Source: Acidobacteriota bacterium (GTDB lineage Bacteria; Acidobacteriota; Terriglobia; Acidiferrales; UBA7541). Taken from it: a DNA stretch of 58,217 nt. The position numbers and the translations under genes were made by a program. Position 1 is the stretch's first letter. Each line of letters starts with the position of its first letter. Shown in pieces: positions 32,687-41,896 of the stretch. The stretch spans positions 1-58,217 of the forward strand of contig JAMCWK010000127.1 in the NCBI GenBank assembly GCA_023481105.1, read 5' to 3'. The notes beneath the pieces are model-generated. The model searched no databases. It had not been told where the DNA came from and saw only the letters and a program-made list of their open reading frames with translations.

Positions 32687-33789
32687 CGTTTCGGCGCCAA
32701 TTCTTCGTAGTAACGCCCGATGGCGCCGCCGATGCAAAATCCCCACGAAAAATATCCCAGCTTCTTGAATTTTTCGGGAATCTCGTACCTTTGCGCCGCT
32801 TCCTGCCACGACACGCCGGCCTTGAACATTTTTTGCGCGTGGTTGCCGAGGTCTTCCAGAGCGCCGCGTTCCTGCGCGACGGCTTCCTGCCCGCAGACCG
32901 CGCCATGGCCGGGCACGAAGAGCGTATCTTTGCCCCACTTGGCAAAAGTATCGAGCGCTTTCATCCATCCGGCCATGTTGGCGTCGAAAGCGACAGGGTA
33001 GGAACCGTTGAAGAGCAAGTCGCCGGTAAAGACAATGTTCTGCGAAGGCACGCGGATGGTGATGTCCGTGGGGGTGTGTCCGTGGTGCGCTTCGATGACG
33101 GCACTGAGGCCGCCGAGTTCGATGGTCACCGGCAGCTTCGCGGGATCGAGCGGTTCGCTGGGCAGAGTGAGCGCCGTATGCAGAGACGAATTCACCAGCA
33201 GGTTCGCGGCCTGCAAATCTCCCGCGGCGCGCTGTTTTCGGATTTCGTCCCTGGCCTCCTGCGCAGCTTTTTCAAAACCGGAAAGCAGTGCGGGAGCGCC
33301 ACCGGATTGCAACGAAGCGTATCGCTCCACGATCATGCCCGCGCTTTTGGCGTGCGCCATGATGGGGAAGCGCTGCGCGCCGTAGAAGGCGTTGCCGAAA
33401 GAATGGTCGAAGTGGTAGTGGGTGTTGAGCGCGGCCCGCACGGGCGCCTGGCTGACCATGCGCAACGCTTCCAGCTCGAACGCGGCGGCGGTGGGCAGAT
33501 GATGCCCCTCAATCAGCAGCGCGGCGTCGCGGCCGACGATGAATCCGCCGTTGCAGAGCGCGTCGTAGCCCTTCGTTGTGTCCGCGATGGTGGCGTACAC
33601 GCCGTCGCCGATTTTGCGCGAAGACGCGAATCCCTTGTCCAGCAGCGGCGTCGCGGCCACGCGCGGGTCCTGTGCGATGGAATCCGCGGCCCACGCCGCG
33701 GGAAGCAACCGGGAGCAGGCCATCGCCGCGCCCAGGCACGATGCCGAGGTCAGAAAATCTCGACGGCTCCAGCCCACAGGATGACGCAT
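32683..33789 (-). CDS. Exported MBL-fold metallohydrolase
   Basis: 368 residues. A twin-arginine signal is present (WSRRDFLTSASCLGAAMACS), so the folded metalloenzyme is exported. The metallo-beta-lactamase motif THYHFDH (His124, His126, Asp128, His129) is followed by a HHGHTPTD His ligand, GDLLFNGSYP (Asp) and VPGHGAVCG (His). The pattern resembles quinoprotein-associated or SoxH-like hydrolases; the substrate is unknown, and beta-lactamase activity should not be assumed. GGAGGGATT lies directly before the ATG. The gene is convergent with the IMPase gene, with the two stops overlapping by four bases. Confidence 0.87.
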   Translation of the reverse strand: MRHPVGWSRRDFLTSASCLGAAMACSRLLPAAWAADSIAQDPRVAATPLLDKGFASSRKIGDGVYATIADTTKGYDALCNGGFIVGRDAALLIEGHHLPTAAAFELEALRMVSQAPVRAALNTHYHFDHSFGNAFYGAQRFPIMAHAKSAGMIVERYASLQSGGAPALLSGFEKAAQEARDEIRKQRAAGDLQAANLLVNSSLHTALTLPSEPLDPAKLPVTIELGGLSAVIEAHHGHTPTDITIRVPSQNIVFTGDLLFNGSYPVAFDANMAGWMKALDTFAKWGKDTLFVPGHGAVCGQEAVAQERGALEDLGNHAQKMFKAGVSWQEAAQRYEIPEKFKKLGYFSWGFCIGGAIGRYYEELAPKR

Positions 33790-33972
33790 AATCCCTCCTT
33801 CGTTTCCGAAGTCCTGCCACGGATAGAAATAATGGATGAAGAGTACCGCAACGGAGATTCAAGAACAATCGTGTGAGCGGCAGTGCTGTCTTTCACGCTG
33901 CGGCGCGCGCTACGCAGCGTTGACTCGCTTCCGGTGCGGTGCTAGTCTGCGCCATCGCGTAATTTCGCGGCC

Positions 33973-34947
33973 ATGAAACCACTCCGGCACCCATTCTCCG
34001 AGAACGAAACCTGGGAAACACAGACGCATTCGCGGAAGGGAAAATTCGTGCGGCGGTGGGACCGTCTGGTGGAGCGGTGGTCGCGCGATTTCGGGTCGAG
34101 CTTCGTGGAAGATTATTCGCTGGCCGGGGCGGAGCGGCATCGCGCGCTGCATCGCCGCGTTTATGATGGCCGCATCGAAGTCACCGAGCACCGCATTCGC
34201 CTGCACAATCTGCCGGCAAGTTTTGATGGTTTGCGCATCGTTCAGTTGACGGACATTCACCACGGGCTGTTCCTGCCGTTCCATGCCGTGCTGGACGCGG
34301 TGGAGATGGCCAACCGGCTGCAGCCGGACGTGATCGCGCTGACGGGCGACTTTGTCACGTACTCGCGCGGGTACATTGAGCCGGTGGCAGCGATTCTGGG
34401 GACGCTGCGCGCGCGGCACGGCGTGTTTGCCGTGCTCGGCAACCACGATTTCCGCGTGGACGCCGGTGCGGTTACGCGCGCGTTGCAACACCACAGCATC
34501 GAAGTGCTGCGCAACCGGCACACGCTGGTGCGTCACGCCGGACAAGCGCTGCCCATCGCGGGCATCGACGATTTTCGCTATGGCGCCGACCTGCCGCGCG
34601 CGCTGCGCGGTATCCGGCCGGGCGTGCCGACGATTCTGCTTTCGCACAATCCGAAAATTATTCGCCGCGCGGCAGTGCATCAAGTCGGACTGGTGCTTTC
34701 CGGTCACACGCACGGCGGACAAATTAATTTGCCGCTGGCGGGCACGGTCTTCGGGCGCAAGCCGGAGCAGATGCGTTTCCGCTCCGGATGGGACCGGCTT
34801 GGCCCTACGCAGATTTATGTGAGCCGCGGCATCGGCACGGTGGTGCTGCCGGTGCGCGTGCGGTGTCCCGCGGAGATTCCGCAATTCCACCTTCAGCCAC
34901 ACGAACTCGGGCGTGAAGCGCAACTTCGACGGACCGCAGAAAGCTGA
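33973..34947 (+). CDS. Metallophosphoesterase (YkuE/YaeI-like)
   Basis: 324 residues. Calcineurin-like phosphoesterase with the five metal-binding blocks in order: LTDIHHG, ALTGDFVTY, VLGNHDFRVDAG, LLSHNPK, and SGHTHGGQINLP. A long charged N-terminus (residues 1-70, no signal peptide) precedes the domain. YkuE/YaeI proteins act on membrane-associated phospho-compounds such as UDP-2,3-diacylglucosamine in LPS synthesis in some bacteria; that role is possible but unproven. It ends 17 nt before the nucleoside phosphorylase gene, with which it may be co-transcribed. Confidence 0.88.
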   Translation: MKPLRHPFSENETWETQTHSRKGKFVRRWDRLVERWSRDFGSSFVEDYSLAGAERHRALHRRVYDGRIEVTEHRIRLHNLPASFDGLRIVQLTDIHHGLFLPFHAVLDAVEMANRLQPDVIALTGDFVTYSRGYIEPVAAILGTLRARHGVFAVLGNHDFRVDAGAVTRALQHHSIEVLRNRHTLVRHAGQALPIAGIDDFRYGADLPRALRGIRPGVPTILLSHNPKIIRRAAVHQVGLVLSGHTHGGQINLPLAGTVFGRKPEQMRFRSGWDRLGPTQIYVSRGIGTVVLPVRVRCPAEIPQFHLQPHELGREAQLRRTAES

Positions 34948-34964
34948 GCCGCTCACCTTCGACC

Positions 34965-36278
34965 ATGCGCATCGTTGACCTCATCCGAAAAAAGCGCGAC
35001 GGCGGCGAACTGGCCCGCGAGGAAATCAAATTTCTTGTGGATGGGTGCACGAACGGATCCGTGCCGGACTACCAGCTATCCGCGTGGCTGATGGCTACGC
35101 TGCTGCGCGGGATGACGCGCGCGGAAATCGCCGCGCTCACCGAGGCCATGCTGCACTCCGGCGAAGTGCTGGACCTGTCCGCGCTGCCCGGAAAGAAAGT
35201 GGACAAGCATTCCACCGGCGGCGTGGGCGACAAAACTTCGCTGGTGATTGCGCCGGTGGTGGCCGCGGCGGGATTGTATGTGCCCATGATCAGCGGGCGC
35301 GGGCTGGGACACACCGGCGGCACGCTGGACAAGCTGGAATCCATCCCCGGCTTCAATGTGAATTTGTCGCTCGGGGAATTCCGGCGCGTGCTGGGCGAAT
35401 GCGGCTGCGCGCTGATCGGACAGACGGCGGAAATCGCGCCCGCGGACAAAAAACTTTATGCGCTGCGCGACGTGACCGGCACGGTGGAAAGCCCCGCGTT
35501 GATTTGCGGCTCGATCATGAGCAAAAAGCTGGCGGAGGGAATTGACGTGCTGGTGCTGGACGTGAAGACCGGCTCGGGCGCGTTCATGAAGCGCGAAGAG
35601 GACGCCGTGCACCTGGCGGAGTTGATGGTGGAAACCGGCGTGCGCATGGGCAAACGCGTCGTCGCGCTGATTACCGACATGGACCAGCCGCTGGGGCGCT
35701 ACGCGGGCAACGCGCTGGAAATCGAGGAGTGCATCTACGTCATGCGCGGAGAGGTACGCAACGATTTGTACGAATTGTGCGTCGAGCTGAGCGCGTGGAT
35801 GCTGCAACTCGGCGACCGCGTAGCAACCCTCGAGGAAGGGAAGCAACTCGCGGCGCAGATGATTGCGAGCGGCAAGGCGCTGGCGAAATTCCGCGAGATC
35901 GTGCGTCTGCAAGGTGGGGACCCGGCCACGATTGACGATCCGCGGAAGCTGCCCAAAGCGCGCAGTACACGTGACGTGCTCAGCCCCGGCTCCGGATTCA
36001 TCGGCTCCATCGCGTGCGAACAGATTGGCGTGGCGAGTTGCGTGCTCGGCGGCGGGCGCGAAAAGAAAGAGGACAGCATTGATCCCGCCGTCGGCGTCGT
36101 GCTGCACAAAAAGCGCGGCGACCGCGTGGTGACCGGCGAGCCGCTGTGCACCATCCACTATAATTCCGATGCGCGGCTGGACGAGGCACGGCGCTTGATC
36201 GAGCTGGCCTACCGCATCGAAGCCGAGCCGCCACGGCGGCCAAGGCCGCTGGTGCACGGCATCATCGGCGGAAAGTAA
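34965..36278 (+). CDS. Thymidine/pyrimidine-nucleoside phosphorylase
   Basis: 437 residues. Cleaves thymidine, deoxyuridine or uridine with phosphate to (deoxy)ribose 1-phosphate and base. The family signature SGRGLGHTGGTLDKLESIPG spans residues 110-129; the phosphate-binding KHSTGGVGDKTS (residues 81-92) and KTGSGAFMK are also present, as is the C-terminal domain common to DeoA and Pdp. Whether it is thymidine-specific or general cannot be told. It is first in a run of nucleoside genes: transporter, purine nucleoside phosphorylase and cytidine deaminase follow on the same strand. Confidence 0.92.
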   Translation: MRIVDLIRKKRDGGELAREEIKFLVDGCTNGSVPDYQLSAWLMATLLRGMTRAEIAALTEAMLHSGEVLDLSALPGKKVDKHSTGGVGDKTSLVIAPVVAAAGLYVPMISGRGLGHTGGTLDKLESIPGFNVNLSLGEFRRVLGECGCALIGQTAEIAPADKKLYALRDVTGTVESPALICGSIMSKKLAEGIDVLVLDVKTGSGAFMKREEDAVHLAELMVETGVRMGKRVVALITDMDQPLGRYAGNALEIEECIYVMRGEVRNDLYELCVELSAWMLQLGDRVATLEEGKQLAAQMIASGKALAKFREIVRLQGGDPATIDDPRKLPKARSTRDVLSPGSGFIGSIACEQIGVASCVLGGGREKKEDSIDPAVGVVLHKKRGDRVVTGEPLCTIHYNSDARLDEARRLIELAYRIEAEPPRRPRPLVHGIIGGK

Positions 36279-36497
36279 CGCCGCGTCGAGGTCCGTGCGT
36301 TCTTGCTGCGCGACTTGACATTTCTCACTTCAAAAAGCAGCGTCGAGCCGCCGCACTCCAAAAGAGCGCTTGCGATGATGTTCCCTGCTTGCAGGCACGC
36401 TTCGCTGTGTTAATGTGTGCGTCTTAATTGGCTGACTTACGCCGGCATTTGCGGCGCTTTTCGAATATCGACTTTCGTTTCTTGCGGAGGATTTGCG

Positions 36498-37742
36498 ATG
36501 GAGATAGCACGCTTCACCGGCATCCTCGGCCTGATGACCATGCTCGGGCTGGCGTACCTCTTCTCCACCGACCGCAAAGCGATTCGCCTGAAGACGGTGG
36601 TGTGGGGACTCGGATTGCAGGTGGCCTTCGCGTTTTTCGTGCTGAAATACGAAGGCGGGCGCAGGATGTTTGAAAAGGCCGGAGACGCGGTGAAGTGGCT
36701 GCTCAGTTTTTCGTACGAAGGCTCGAAATTCGTCTTCGGGCAGCTCGGCATGAAGGAGCAGCCGCTGGGTTTTTATTTTGCGTTCATGGTGCTGCCGACG
36801 ATTATTTTTATCGCCGCGTTTTTCGCCATTCTCTATCACATCGGCGTGATGCAGTTCATCATCAAGTGGGCCGCGCGGGCCATGACCGCGCTGATGGGCG
36901 CGAGCGGCGCGGAATCGCTCAACGTCGCCGCCAGCATTTTCATGGGGCAGACGGAAGCGCCGCTGACGATTCGGCCGTACTTGCCGCGCGTGACGCGCTC
37001 CGAACTGATGACCATCATGACCAGCGGCATGGCGCACGTTTCCGGCGGCATCATGGGCGCGTACATCGCGTTCGGCGTCGAACCGAAACACATCCTCACT
37101 GCGGTGATCATGACCGCGCCGGGCACGCTGCTCATCGCCAAGATGCTGGTGCCGGAAACGGAAAAGCCGGAAACCGCGGGCAAAGTGGAATTGCATCGCA
37201 CCGAAGAAGAGAAAAAAGAAAATTTCCTCGGGGCCATCGCCCGCGGCACATCTGACGGGCTGAGTCTGGCCATCAACGTCGGCGCCATGCTCATCGCTTT
37301 TATTGCGCTGATTTATTTGACCAACGGCATTCTCGGCGGCGTGCACGGCTGGCTCAGCAATCGCGGCGTCGCGTACTTCCCCGAAAGCCTACAGCAAATC
37401 TTTGGAATTATCTTCGCGCCGGTGGCGTGGGTGATCGGCGTGCCGTGGAAAGATTGCTTGGACATTGGCAATCTGCTGGGCACGCGCATGGCGCTGAACG
37501 AACTGGTGGCCTTCTCGCAACTCGGCCCGATGAAGGCCACGCTCAGTGAGCGCTCGTTTACGATTGCCACGTTTGCGCTGTGCGGCTTCGCCAACTTCAG
37601 CTCCATCGGCATTCAAATTGGCGGCATCGGAGCGCTGGCGCCGAACAAGCGCGAGGAGCTCGCCAAGCTGGGCATTCGCGCCATGCTGGCGGGCACCATG
37701 GCCAACTTGATGTCTGCGTCTATCGTTGGAATTCTGATGTAG
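36498..37742 (+). CDS. Concentrative nucleoside transporter (NupC/CNT family)
   Basis: 414 residues with about ten hydrophobic segments. CNT signatures: FMGQTEAPLTIRPYLP (substrate-binding GQTEAPL), SELMTIMTSGMAHVSGGIMGAYI, and the C-terminal FALCGFANFSSIGIQIGGIGALAPNKR. Cation-coupled uptake of nucleosides across the inner membrane. ATG 36498 with GGAGG 7 nt upstream is the start; the frame remains open upstream. It lies between two nucleoside phosphorylase genes, and its stop is 2 nt before the next ATG, so import and phosphorolysis are coupled. Confidence 0.93.
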   Translation: MEIARFTGILGLMTMLGLAYLFSTDRKAIRLKTVVWGLGLQVAFAFFVLKYEGGRRMFEKAGDAVKWLLSFSYEGSKFVFGQLGMKEQPLGFYFAFMVLPTIIFIAAFFAILYHIGVMQFIIKWAARAMTALMGASGAESLNVAASIFMGQTEAPLTIRPYLPRVTRSELMTIMTSGMAHVSGGIMGAYIAFGVEPKHILTAVIMTAPGTLLIAKMLVPETEKPETAGKVELHRTEEEKKENFLGAIARGTSDGLSLAINVGAMLIAFIALIYLTNGILGGVHGWLSNRGVAYFPESLQQIFGIIFAPVAWVIGVPWKDCLDIGNLLGTRMALNELVAFSQLGPMKATLSERSFTIATFALCGFANFSSIGIQIGGIGALAPNKREELAKLGIRAMLAGTMANLMSASIVGILM

Positions 37743-37744
37743 CC

Positions 37745-38602
37745 ATGGCCGCGAAACGCAAGTCCGGCAGCAGTGAATTTGCCCGCGCCGAGCGCGCGGC
37801 AAAATTCATTCTTTCGAAAACCAAGCTGCGCCCGCGTATTGGATTGGTGCTGGGCTCGGGGCTGGGTGCGTTTGCGGATGAATTTTCTGGCGCCACACGC
37901 ATTGACTACAAAAAAATTCCGCACTTTCCGGTGTCCACGGCCATCGGCCACGCGGGGAAATTGGTCATCGGCAAAGTTGGCGACGTCGCTGTGGCGGGCA
38001 TGCAGGGCCGCGTGCATTTCTACGAAGGCTACTCGATGCAGGACGTCGCGTTCCCCATGCGTGTCTTCGGTCGCATGGGCATCCGCGCCGTCATCCTGAC
38101 CAATGCTGCGGGCGGCATCAATACCGGCTACAAACAGGGCTGCCTCGTGGTGATTCGCGACCACATCAATCTGTTCGGCGCGAATCCCTGCATCGGGCCC
38201 AACGACGAGCGCCTCGGCCCGCGCTTTTTCGACATGACCACCGCGTATCACAAGCCGTACGGGAACGCGGCAGTCGAGGAAGGGAAGCGGCTGGGGCTGA
38301 ACATCTACGAAGGCACGTACTGCATCATCGGCGGGCCGAGCTACGAGACCGCGGCGGAGATTCGCGCCATGCGCGCGCTGGGCGCGGATCTGGCTGGGAT
38401 GTCCACGATTCCCGAAGTCATCGCCGCGCGGCACATGGGCATCAAAGTGTTGGGGATTTCCTGCGTGACGAATATGGCCGCCGGCGTCCTCGACCAGCCC
38501 ATCAATCACCAGGAGGTGCTGGAAACCGGCGAGCGCGTGAAAGGGCAATTTGTTGCGCTGCTGAGGGCGGTGATTCCCCGCATGGCGAAGGATGTTGCGT
38601 GA
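37745..38602 (+). CDS. Purine-nucleoside phosphorylase (inosine/guanosine type)
   Basis: 285 residues, trimeric PNP length. Motifs: RIGLVLGSGLGAFADEF (phosphate-binding Ser), GHAGKLVIG, GRVHFYEGYSMQDVAFPMRV, LTNAAGGIN, DHINLFGANPCIGPNDERLGPRF, GGPSYETAAEIRAM and GMSTIPEVIAARHMGIKVLGISCVTNMAAG. Phosphorolyses purine (deoxy)nucleosides to base and (deoxy)ribose 1-phosphate. ATG 37745 starts 3 nt after the transporter stop. The C-terminus overlaps the next small gene by four bases (GTGA). Confidence 0.95.
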   Translation: MAAKRKSGSSEFARAERAAKFILSKTKLRPRIGLVLGSGLGAFADEFSGATRIDYKKIPHFPVSTAIGHAGKLVIGKVGDVAVAGMQGRVHFYEGYSMQDVAFPMRVFGRMGIRAVILTNAAGGINTGYKQGCLVVIRDHINLFGANPCIGPNDERLGPRFFDMTTAYHKPYGNAAVEEGKRLGLNIYEGTYCIIGGPSYETAAEIRAMRALGADLAGMSTIPEVIAARHMGIKVLGISCVTNMAAGVLDQPINHQEVLETGERVKGQFVALLRAVIPRMAKDVA

Positions 38603-38844
38603 GCAGAGAGGAAAAGACAGCGACATATTTTTTTGAACTTGGCTGTTCCTATTTTTTTGGCGTGGTTGGCGTGCTGCTTGGTGCAGGCGTAGTCTTGATG
38701 GGTTTCTTCGGCGCGCATTTTGTCGGATTGGATGCGGCCGATCCTTTGGCTATTCTGGTGGGCGCTTTTGTTGTTGCGCTAGGAATAGCATCGTTGGTGC
38801 ATGGCGTGAAGCTCAAGCGGGAGCCTTCGCGTCGGCTGTGGTAG
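38599..38844 (+). CDS. Small membrane protein, function unknown
   Basis: 81 residues with two hydrophobic helices (FFGVVGVLLGAGVVLMGFFG and AILVGAFVVALGIASLVHG) separated by a short acidic turn, and a basic C-terminal tail. No family recognised. It begins with GTG overlapping the PNP stop and is more AT-rich than PNP. Position inside the nucleoside cluster suggests co-expression, but its role is open. Confidence 0.6.
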   Translation: MSREEKTATYFFELGCSYFFGVVGVLLGAGVVLMGFFGAHFVGLDAADPLAILVGAFVVALGIASLVHGVKLKREPSRRLW

Positions 38845-38866
38845 GGCGCTGTTGACTCAGTCCTTC

Positions 38867-38888
38867 GTAGCGCCGGTATCTTACCGGC
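38867..38888. repeat. Palindromic repeat before cytidine deaminase
   Basis: GTAGCGCCGGTATCTTACCG then GC: a GTAG-bounded hairpin (GCCGGTA...TACCGGC). Same family class as the others; it separates the PNP/membrane-protein unit from cdd. Confidence 0.6.
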
Positions 38889-38967
38889 TCTTTATCTGAG
38901 GGCTCTGTGGCTCTCCGTGTCCTCTGTGTTAATGTTTTTCGCGCTGTTCCAGACGAACGAAACTCGT

Positions 38968-39360
38968 ATGAGCGACAACGACAAACTCATCGCGGCGGCA
39001 CGGACGGCGCGAGAAAATGCGCATGCGCCGTACTCGAATTTTCGCGTGGGGGCGGCGCTGCGCGCGAAGTCCGGGCAAATCTATACCGGGTGCAACGTGG
39101 AAAATTCGACGTATGGCCTAACCGTGTGCGCCGAGCGCGTGGCCATCTTCAAAGCGATTTCCGAAGGCGAGCGCGGATTCGATGCCATCGCTGTAGTGAC
39201 AGACACGGAGCAGCTCACTCCGCCGTGCGGCGCGTGCCGGCAAATTATCTGGGAATTCTGTGGCAACGTGCCGGTGATCCTCGGTAATCTAAAGGGTGCG
39301 AGCGAAACGCACCAGATGGCAGAGCTTTTCCCCCAGCCCTTCGATTCGTCGTTCCTTTAG
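38968..39360 (+). CDS. cdd: Cytidine deaminase
   Basis: 130 residues, the tetrameric class. Converts cytidine/deoxycytidine to uridine/deoxyuridine. Zinc site: TVCAERVAI (Cys54, catalytic Glu56) and PPCGACRQ (Cys87, Cys90); substrate loop GCNVENSTYG. ATG 38968 is used; the in-frame GTG at 38917 would read through repeat-like DNA. It feeds pyrimidine nucleosides to the phosphorylase encoded upstream, strengthening the nucleoside-salvage reading of this region. Confidence 0.94.
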   Translation: MSDNDKLIAAARTARENAHAPYSNFRVGAALRAKSGQIYTGCNVENSTYGLTVCAERVAIFKAISEGERGFDAIAVVTDTEQLTPPCGACRQIIWEFCGNVPVILGNLKGASETHQMAELFPQPFDSSFL

Positions 39361-39371
39361 AAATCAATCGG

Positions 39372-39537
39372 AACCGCAGATAAACGCAGATGGACGCAGA
39401 TAGAATACAAGGCTGAAAATCTGAACCGAGGTTGAAAACAATGCTCAACGTGGGAAGGCGCTTCCGTTTTTCGTTTTTCGAATTTCGGTTTTCGACTGTT
39501 GCACTATATCTGTGTTTATCTGTGTTCATCTGCGGTT
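39372..39537. repeat. Inverted pair of ATCTGYG 10-nt-periodic repeats
   Basis: The 33-nt copies 39372-39404 and 39505-39537 are inverted relative to each other, about 27 of 33 positions pairing. Each is built of 10-nt units of the type ATCTGTGTTT / ATCTGTGTTC / ATCTGCGGTT. The left copy lies between cdd and the amidohydrolase gene; the right copy lies inside the amidohydrolase gene and encodes the core of its signal peptide. Confidence 0.7.
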
Positions 39538-40925
39538 TCTTCTCTTCCGCGCTTGCGCAGACAGCGGTGCCAGCGAAGGCGGTGGCTAAGCAGCGCGTGG
39601 ATTTGCTGGTCACCGGCGGCACGGTTGTCACCATGGATGCGGAGCGGCGCGTCATTCAAGACGGTGCGATTGCGGTGCGCGGCGGCGCTATTGTCGCGAT
39701 CGGGCCGACGCCGGGAATCATAGGAAAATATTCCGCGGCGCGCTCCATCAACGCCAGCGGACGAATTGTGCTGCCCGGACTGATTAACACGCACAATCAC
39801 GCGCCGATGACGCTGCTGCGCGGCATCGCCGGCGACACGACGCTGCAAGAGTGGCTGGAAAAGTATATTTTTCCGGCGGAAGCGAAGAACGTCACCGAGG
39901 AGTTCGTCACCTGGGGCACGCGGCTGGCAGCGCTGGAAATGATTCGCGGCGGCACGACGACCTACGCGGACATGTATTACTTCGAAGACGCCATCGCCCG
40001 CGCGACGAAGGCCGCAGGGATGCGCGGCGTGCTGGGCGAAACGTGGATCGATTTCCCCGCGCCAGACAACAAGACCCACGCCGAAGCCCTTGTCTACACG
40101 GAAAATTACCTGAAAAAGTGGAAAGGCGATCCGCTGATTCACGCGGCCGTTGCGCCGCATGCGGCATACACCAATTCCGAGCAGTCGCTGAACGATGCAG
40201 CGACGCTGGCCCGGCGCTACAACGCGCCGATTCTGATTCACGTTTCCGAAACAAAACGCGAGAACGACGAAATCCGCGCGAAATTCGGAGTTTCACCTGT
40301 CGCCTATCTCGACCGCATCGGATTCCTCGGCCCGGACGTGCTGGCCGCGCACTGCGTCTGGGTGGACGCCGCGGACATCGCCACGCTGGTGAAGCGCGAG
40401 GTGGGATGCGCGCACAATCCCTCGAGCAACATGATGCTGGCGAGCGGCGTGGCGCCGGTGGTGGACATGCTGCGCGCGGGATTGCGCCTGGGCCTCGGCA
40501 CTGACGGCCCCGCGGGCAGCAACAACGATCTGGACTTGATGGAAGAAATCGATCTGGCGGCCAAGCTGCAAAAGGTTTTTCGCATGGATCCGCAGGCGCT
40601 AAGCGCGGAGCAGGCGCTGGAGCTGGCCACCATCGGCGGCGCCCGCGCGCTGCACATGGAAAAAGAGATTGGCTCGCTGGAGGCCGGCAAGAAAGCGGAC
40701 ATCATCGTGCTGCGAACCGATCTGCCGCACGCCGTGCCCAGCTACAACGTTTACACCTCGATCGTGTATTCACTGAAGGCCACGGATGTGGTCACGGTGA
40801 TCATCAACGGCCGCACGGTGATGCAAAACCGGCGCGTGCTCACGTTGAATGAAGGGGCGGTGCTGGCGAAGGCCAAGGAACTTGCGGAGAAGGTGAAGCA
40901 GTCACTGGCCGCGCCGGCCAAATAA
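39441..40925 (+). CDS. Exported amidohydrolase, MTA/SAH deaminase-like
   Basis: 494 residues. TIM-barrel metal-dependent hydrolase of the MtaD/SAH-deaminase (and TrzN/AtzB-like) group: HNHAPM with His118 and His120, LIHVSETKREND (third His), LAAHCVWV (fourth His) and GTDGPAGSNNDLDL (Asp). These enzymes deaminate S-adenosylhomocysteine, methylthioadenosine or adenosine-like purines. The N-terminal 40 residues form a signal peptide with an AxA site (SSALA, then Gln40), so the enzyme appears exported, unusual for the family. The signal peptide is encoded largely by two dispersed repeats. ATG 39441 has GAGG nine bases upstream. Neighbouring nucleoside genes fit a role on extracellular nucleosides. 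Confidence 0.85.
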   Translation: MLNVGRRFRFSFFEFRFSTVALYLCLSVFICGFFSSALAQTAVPAKAVAKQRVDLLVTGGTVVTMDAERRVIQDGAIAVRGGAIVAIGPTPGIIGKYSAARSINASGRIVLPGLINTHNHAPMTLLRGIAGDTTLQEWLEKYIFPAEAKNVTEEFVTWGTRLAALEMIRGGTTTYADMYYFEDAIARATKAAGMRGVLGETWIDFPAPDNKTHAEALVYTENYLKKWKGDPLIHAAVAPHAAYTNSEQSLNDAATLARRYNAPILIHVSETKRENDEIRAKFGVSPVAYLDRIGFLGPDVLAAHCVWVDAADIATLVKREVGCAHNPSSNMMLASGVAPVVDMLRAGLRLGLGTDGPAGSNNDLDLMEEIDLAAKLQKVFRMDPQALSAEQALELATIGGARALHMEKEIGSLEAGKKADIIVLRTDLPHAVPSYNVYTSIVYSLKATDVVTVIINGRTVMQNRRVLTLNEGAVLAKAKELAEKVKQSLAAPAK

Positions 40926-40944
40926 ATCGAGCACGAGTCGGCTG

Positions 40945-41844
40945 CTACTTCACTCCCATTTTCTTGTTGCGGATGATTTTTGCGGCCAAGGTGCGCAGGG
41001 TTTCCGGCACGTTTTTGTTCATGGTCAGGAATTTCATATCCGTGTCGTGCAGGCGCGGCAGCAGGTGCATGGAGACGTCCAGCGGCACTTTGGGGTTGGT
41101 AATCAGGTTTTTCACCACCAAGTAGTTCTTGATAAACGATCGGTTGGCGGCGATGAGCCGCAGAATTTCGTCGTTCAGGCTGGACATGGACGCGAAGCCT
41201 TCCACTTCCTGCCCGGTCAACTTGGGGGATTGCAGCACGGCGCGCTGCACGAGTTTGTTGGCGTCGCGGATCAGCGCCATGCGTTCTTCGCGGTTGCCAA
41301 CCAGGGCCAGCTTGATGCGCTCGACCACGCGCATCTTGCCCAGCCGCTGGATCATGGTCTGTTTTCTCTTGGGGTCCGGCTCGACGCTGTCCAACGCTTC
41401 CGCCAGCGCCGCTTCGTCCATGCCCTCGGCGTGCAATTCTTCCAGTAGCTTCTTCTGTTCCACAGTGACGGAAGGGCTCGCCGCGAGCGCCTCGGCAATC
41501 ACGGGGTGATCGGCTAGCCGCGCCAGATCGTCCACCAGCGATTGCACCGCCGAAGTGGTCAGGTACGCCGCCACGCGGGCGATGAGCACCGCCGGGCAGG
41601 CCTTGTTCTTGGCCATGGCGTCGGCCACGCCGGGCTTTTCCGCCAGGTTGGCGGCGCAATATTCGAACAGCTTCGGCGACGCATCCTCCCTGGCCAGCGC
41701 CGGGATGAACGCTTCCACCGGCATGGCCACCAGCGAATTCCCCGCGCGGTTGGCGATTTGATCGTCGGCATCGCCGGCCAGCACGCACAACATTTCCGCG
41801 CGCTCGTCCACGGAGAGCCCCGCGCCGCTCGAGCAGATGGCCAT
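40945..41844 (-). CDS. Helical-repeat protein of unknown function (DUF2336/HEAT-like)
   Basis: 299 residues from ATG 41844, all-alpha and soluble. Contains repeated helical pairs such as LARLADHPVIAEALAASPSVTVEQKKLLEEL and IRDANKLVQRAVLQSPKLTGQEVEGFASMSSLNDEILRLIA, reminiscent of leucine-rich/HEAT-like or DUF2336 proteins; the C-terminus ends in a basic RNKKMGVK. The reading frame stays open for 19 further codons to ATT 41901, which overlaps the rodZ stop (ATTAG) and has GGGAGG five bases upstream, so translation may start there. Co-directional with and directly downstream of the rodZ-like gene. Confidence 0.72.
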   Translation of the reverse strand: MAICSSGAGLSVDERAEMLCVLAGDADDQIANRAGNSLVAMPVEAFIPALAREDASPKLFEYCAANLAEKPGVADAMAKNKACPAVLIARVAAYLTTSAVQSLVDDLARLADHPVIAEALAASPSVTVEQKKLLEELHAEGMDEAALAEALDSVEPDPKRKQTMIQRLGKMRVVERIKLALVGNREERMALIRDANKLVQRAVLQSPKLTGQEVEGFASMSSLNDEILRLIAANRSFIKNYLVVKNLITNPKVPLDVSMHLLPRLHDTDMKFLTMNKNVPETLRTLAAKIIRNKKMGVK

Positions 41845-41896
41845 TTTTCTTTCTTTGGTGGTCCGCCCGGAGCGAATTTCCGCCAGCAGTTCTGCG

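Noticed and set aside
32683-33789. Calling the MBL-fold protein a beta-lactamase resistance gene
   Set aside because: The HxHxDH motif is shared by many hydrolases; length, Tat signal and surrounding residues fit a general exported MBL hydrolase, not a class B beta-lactamase.
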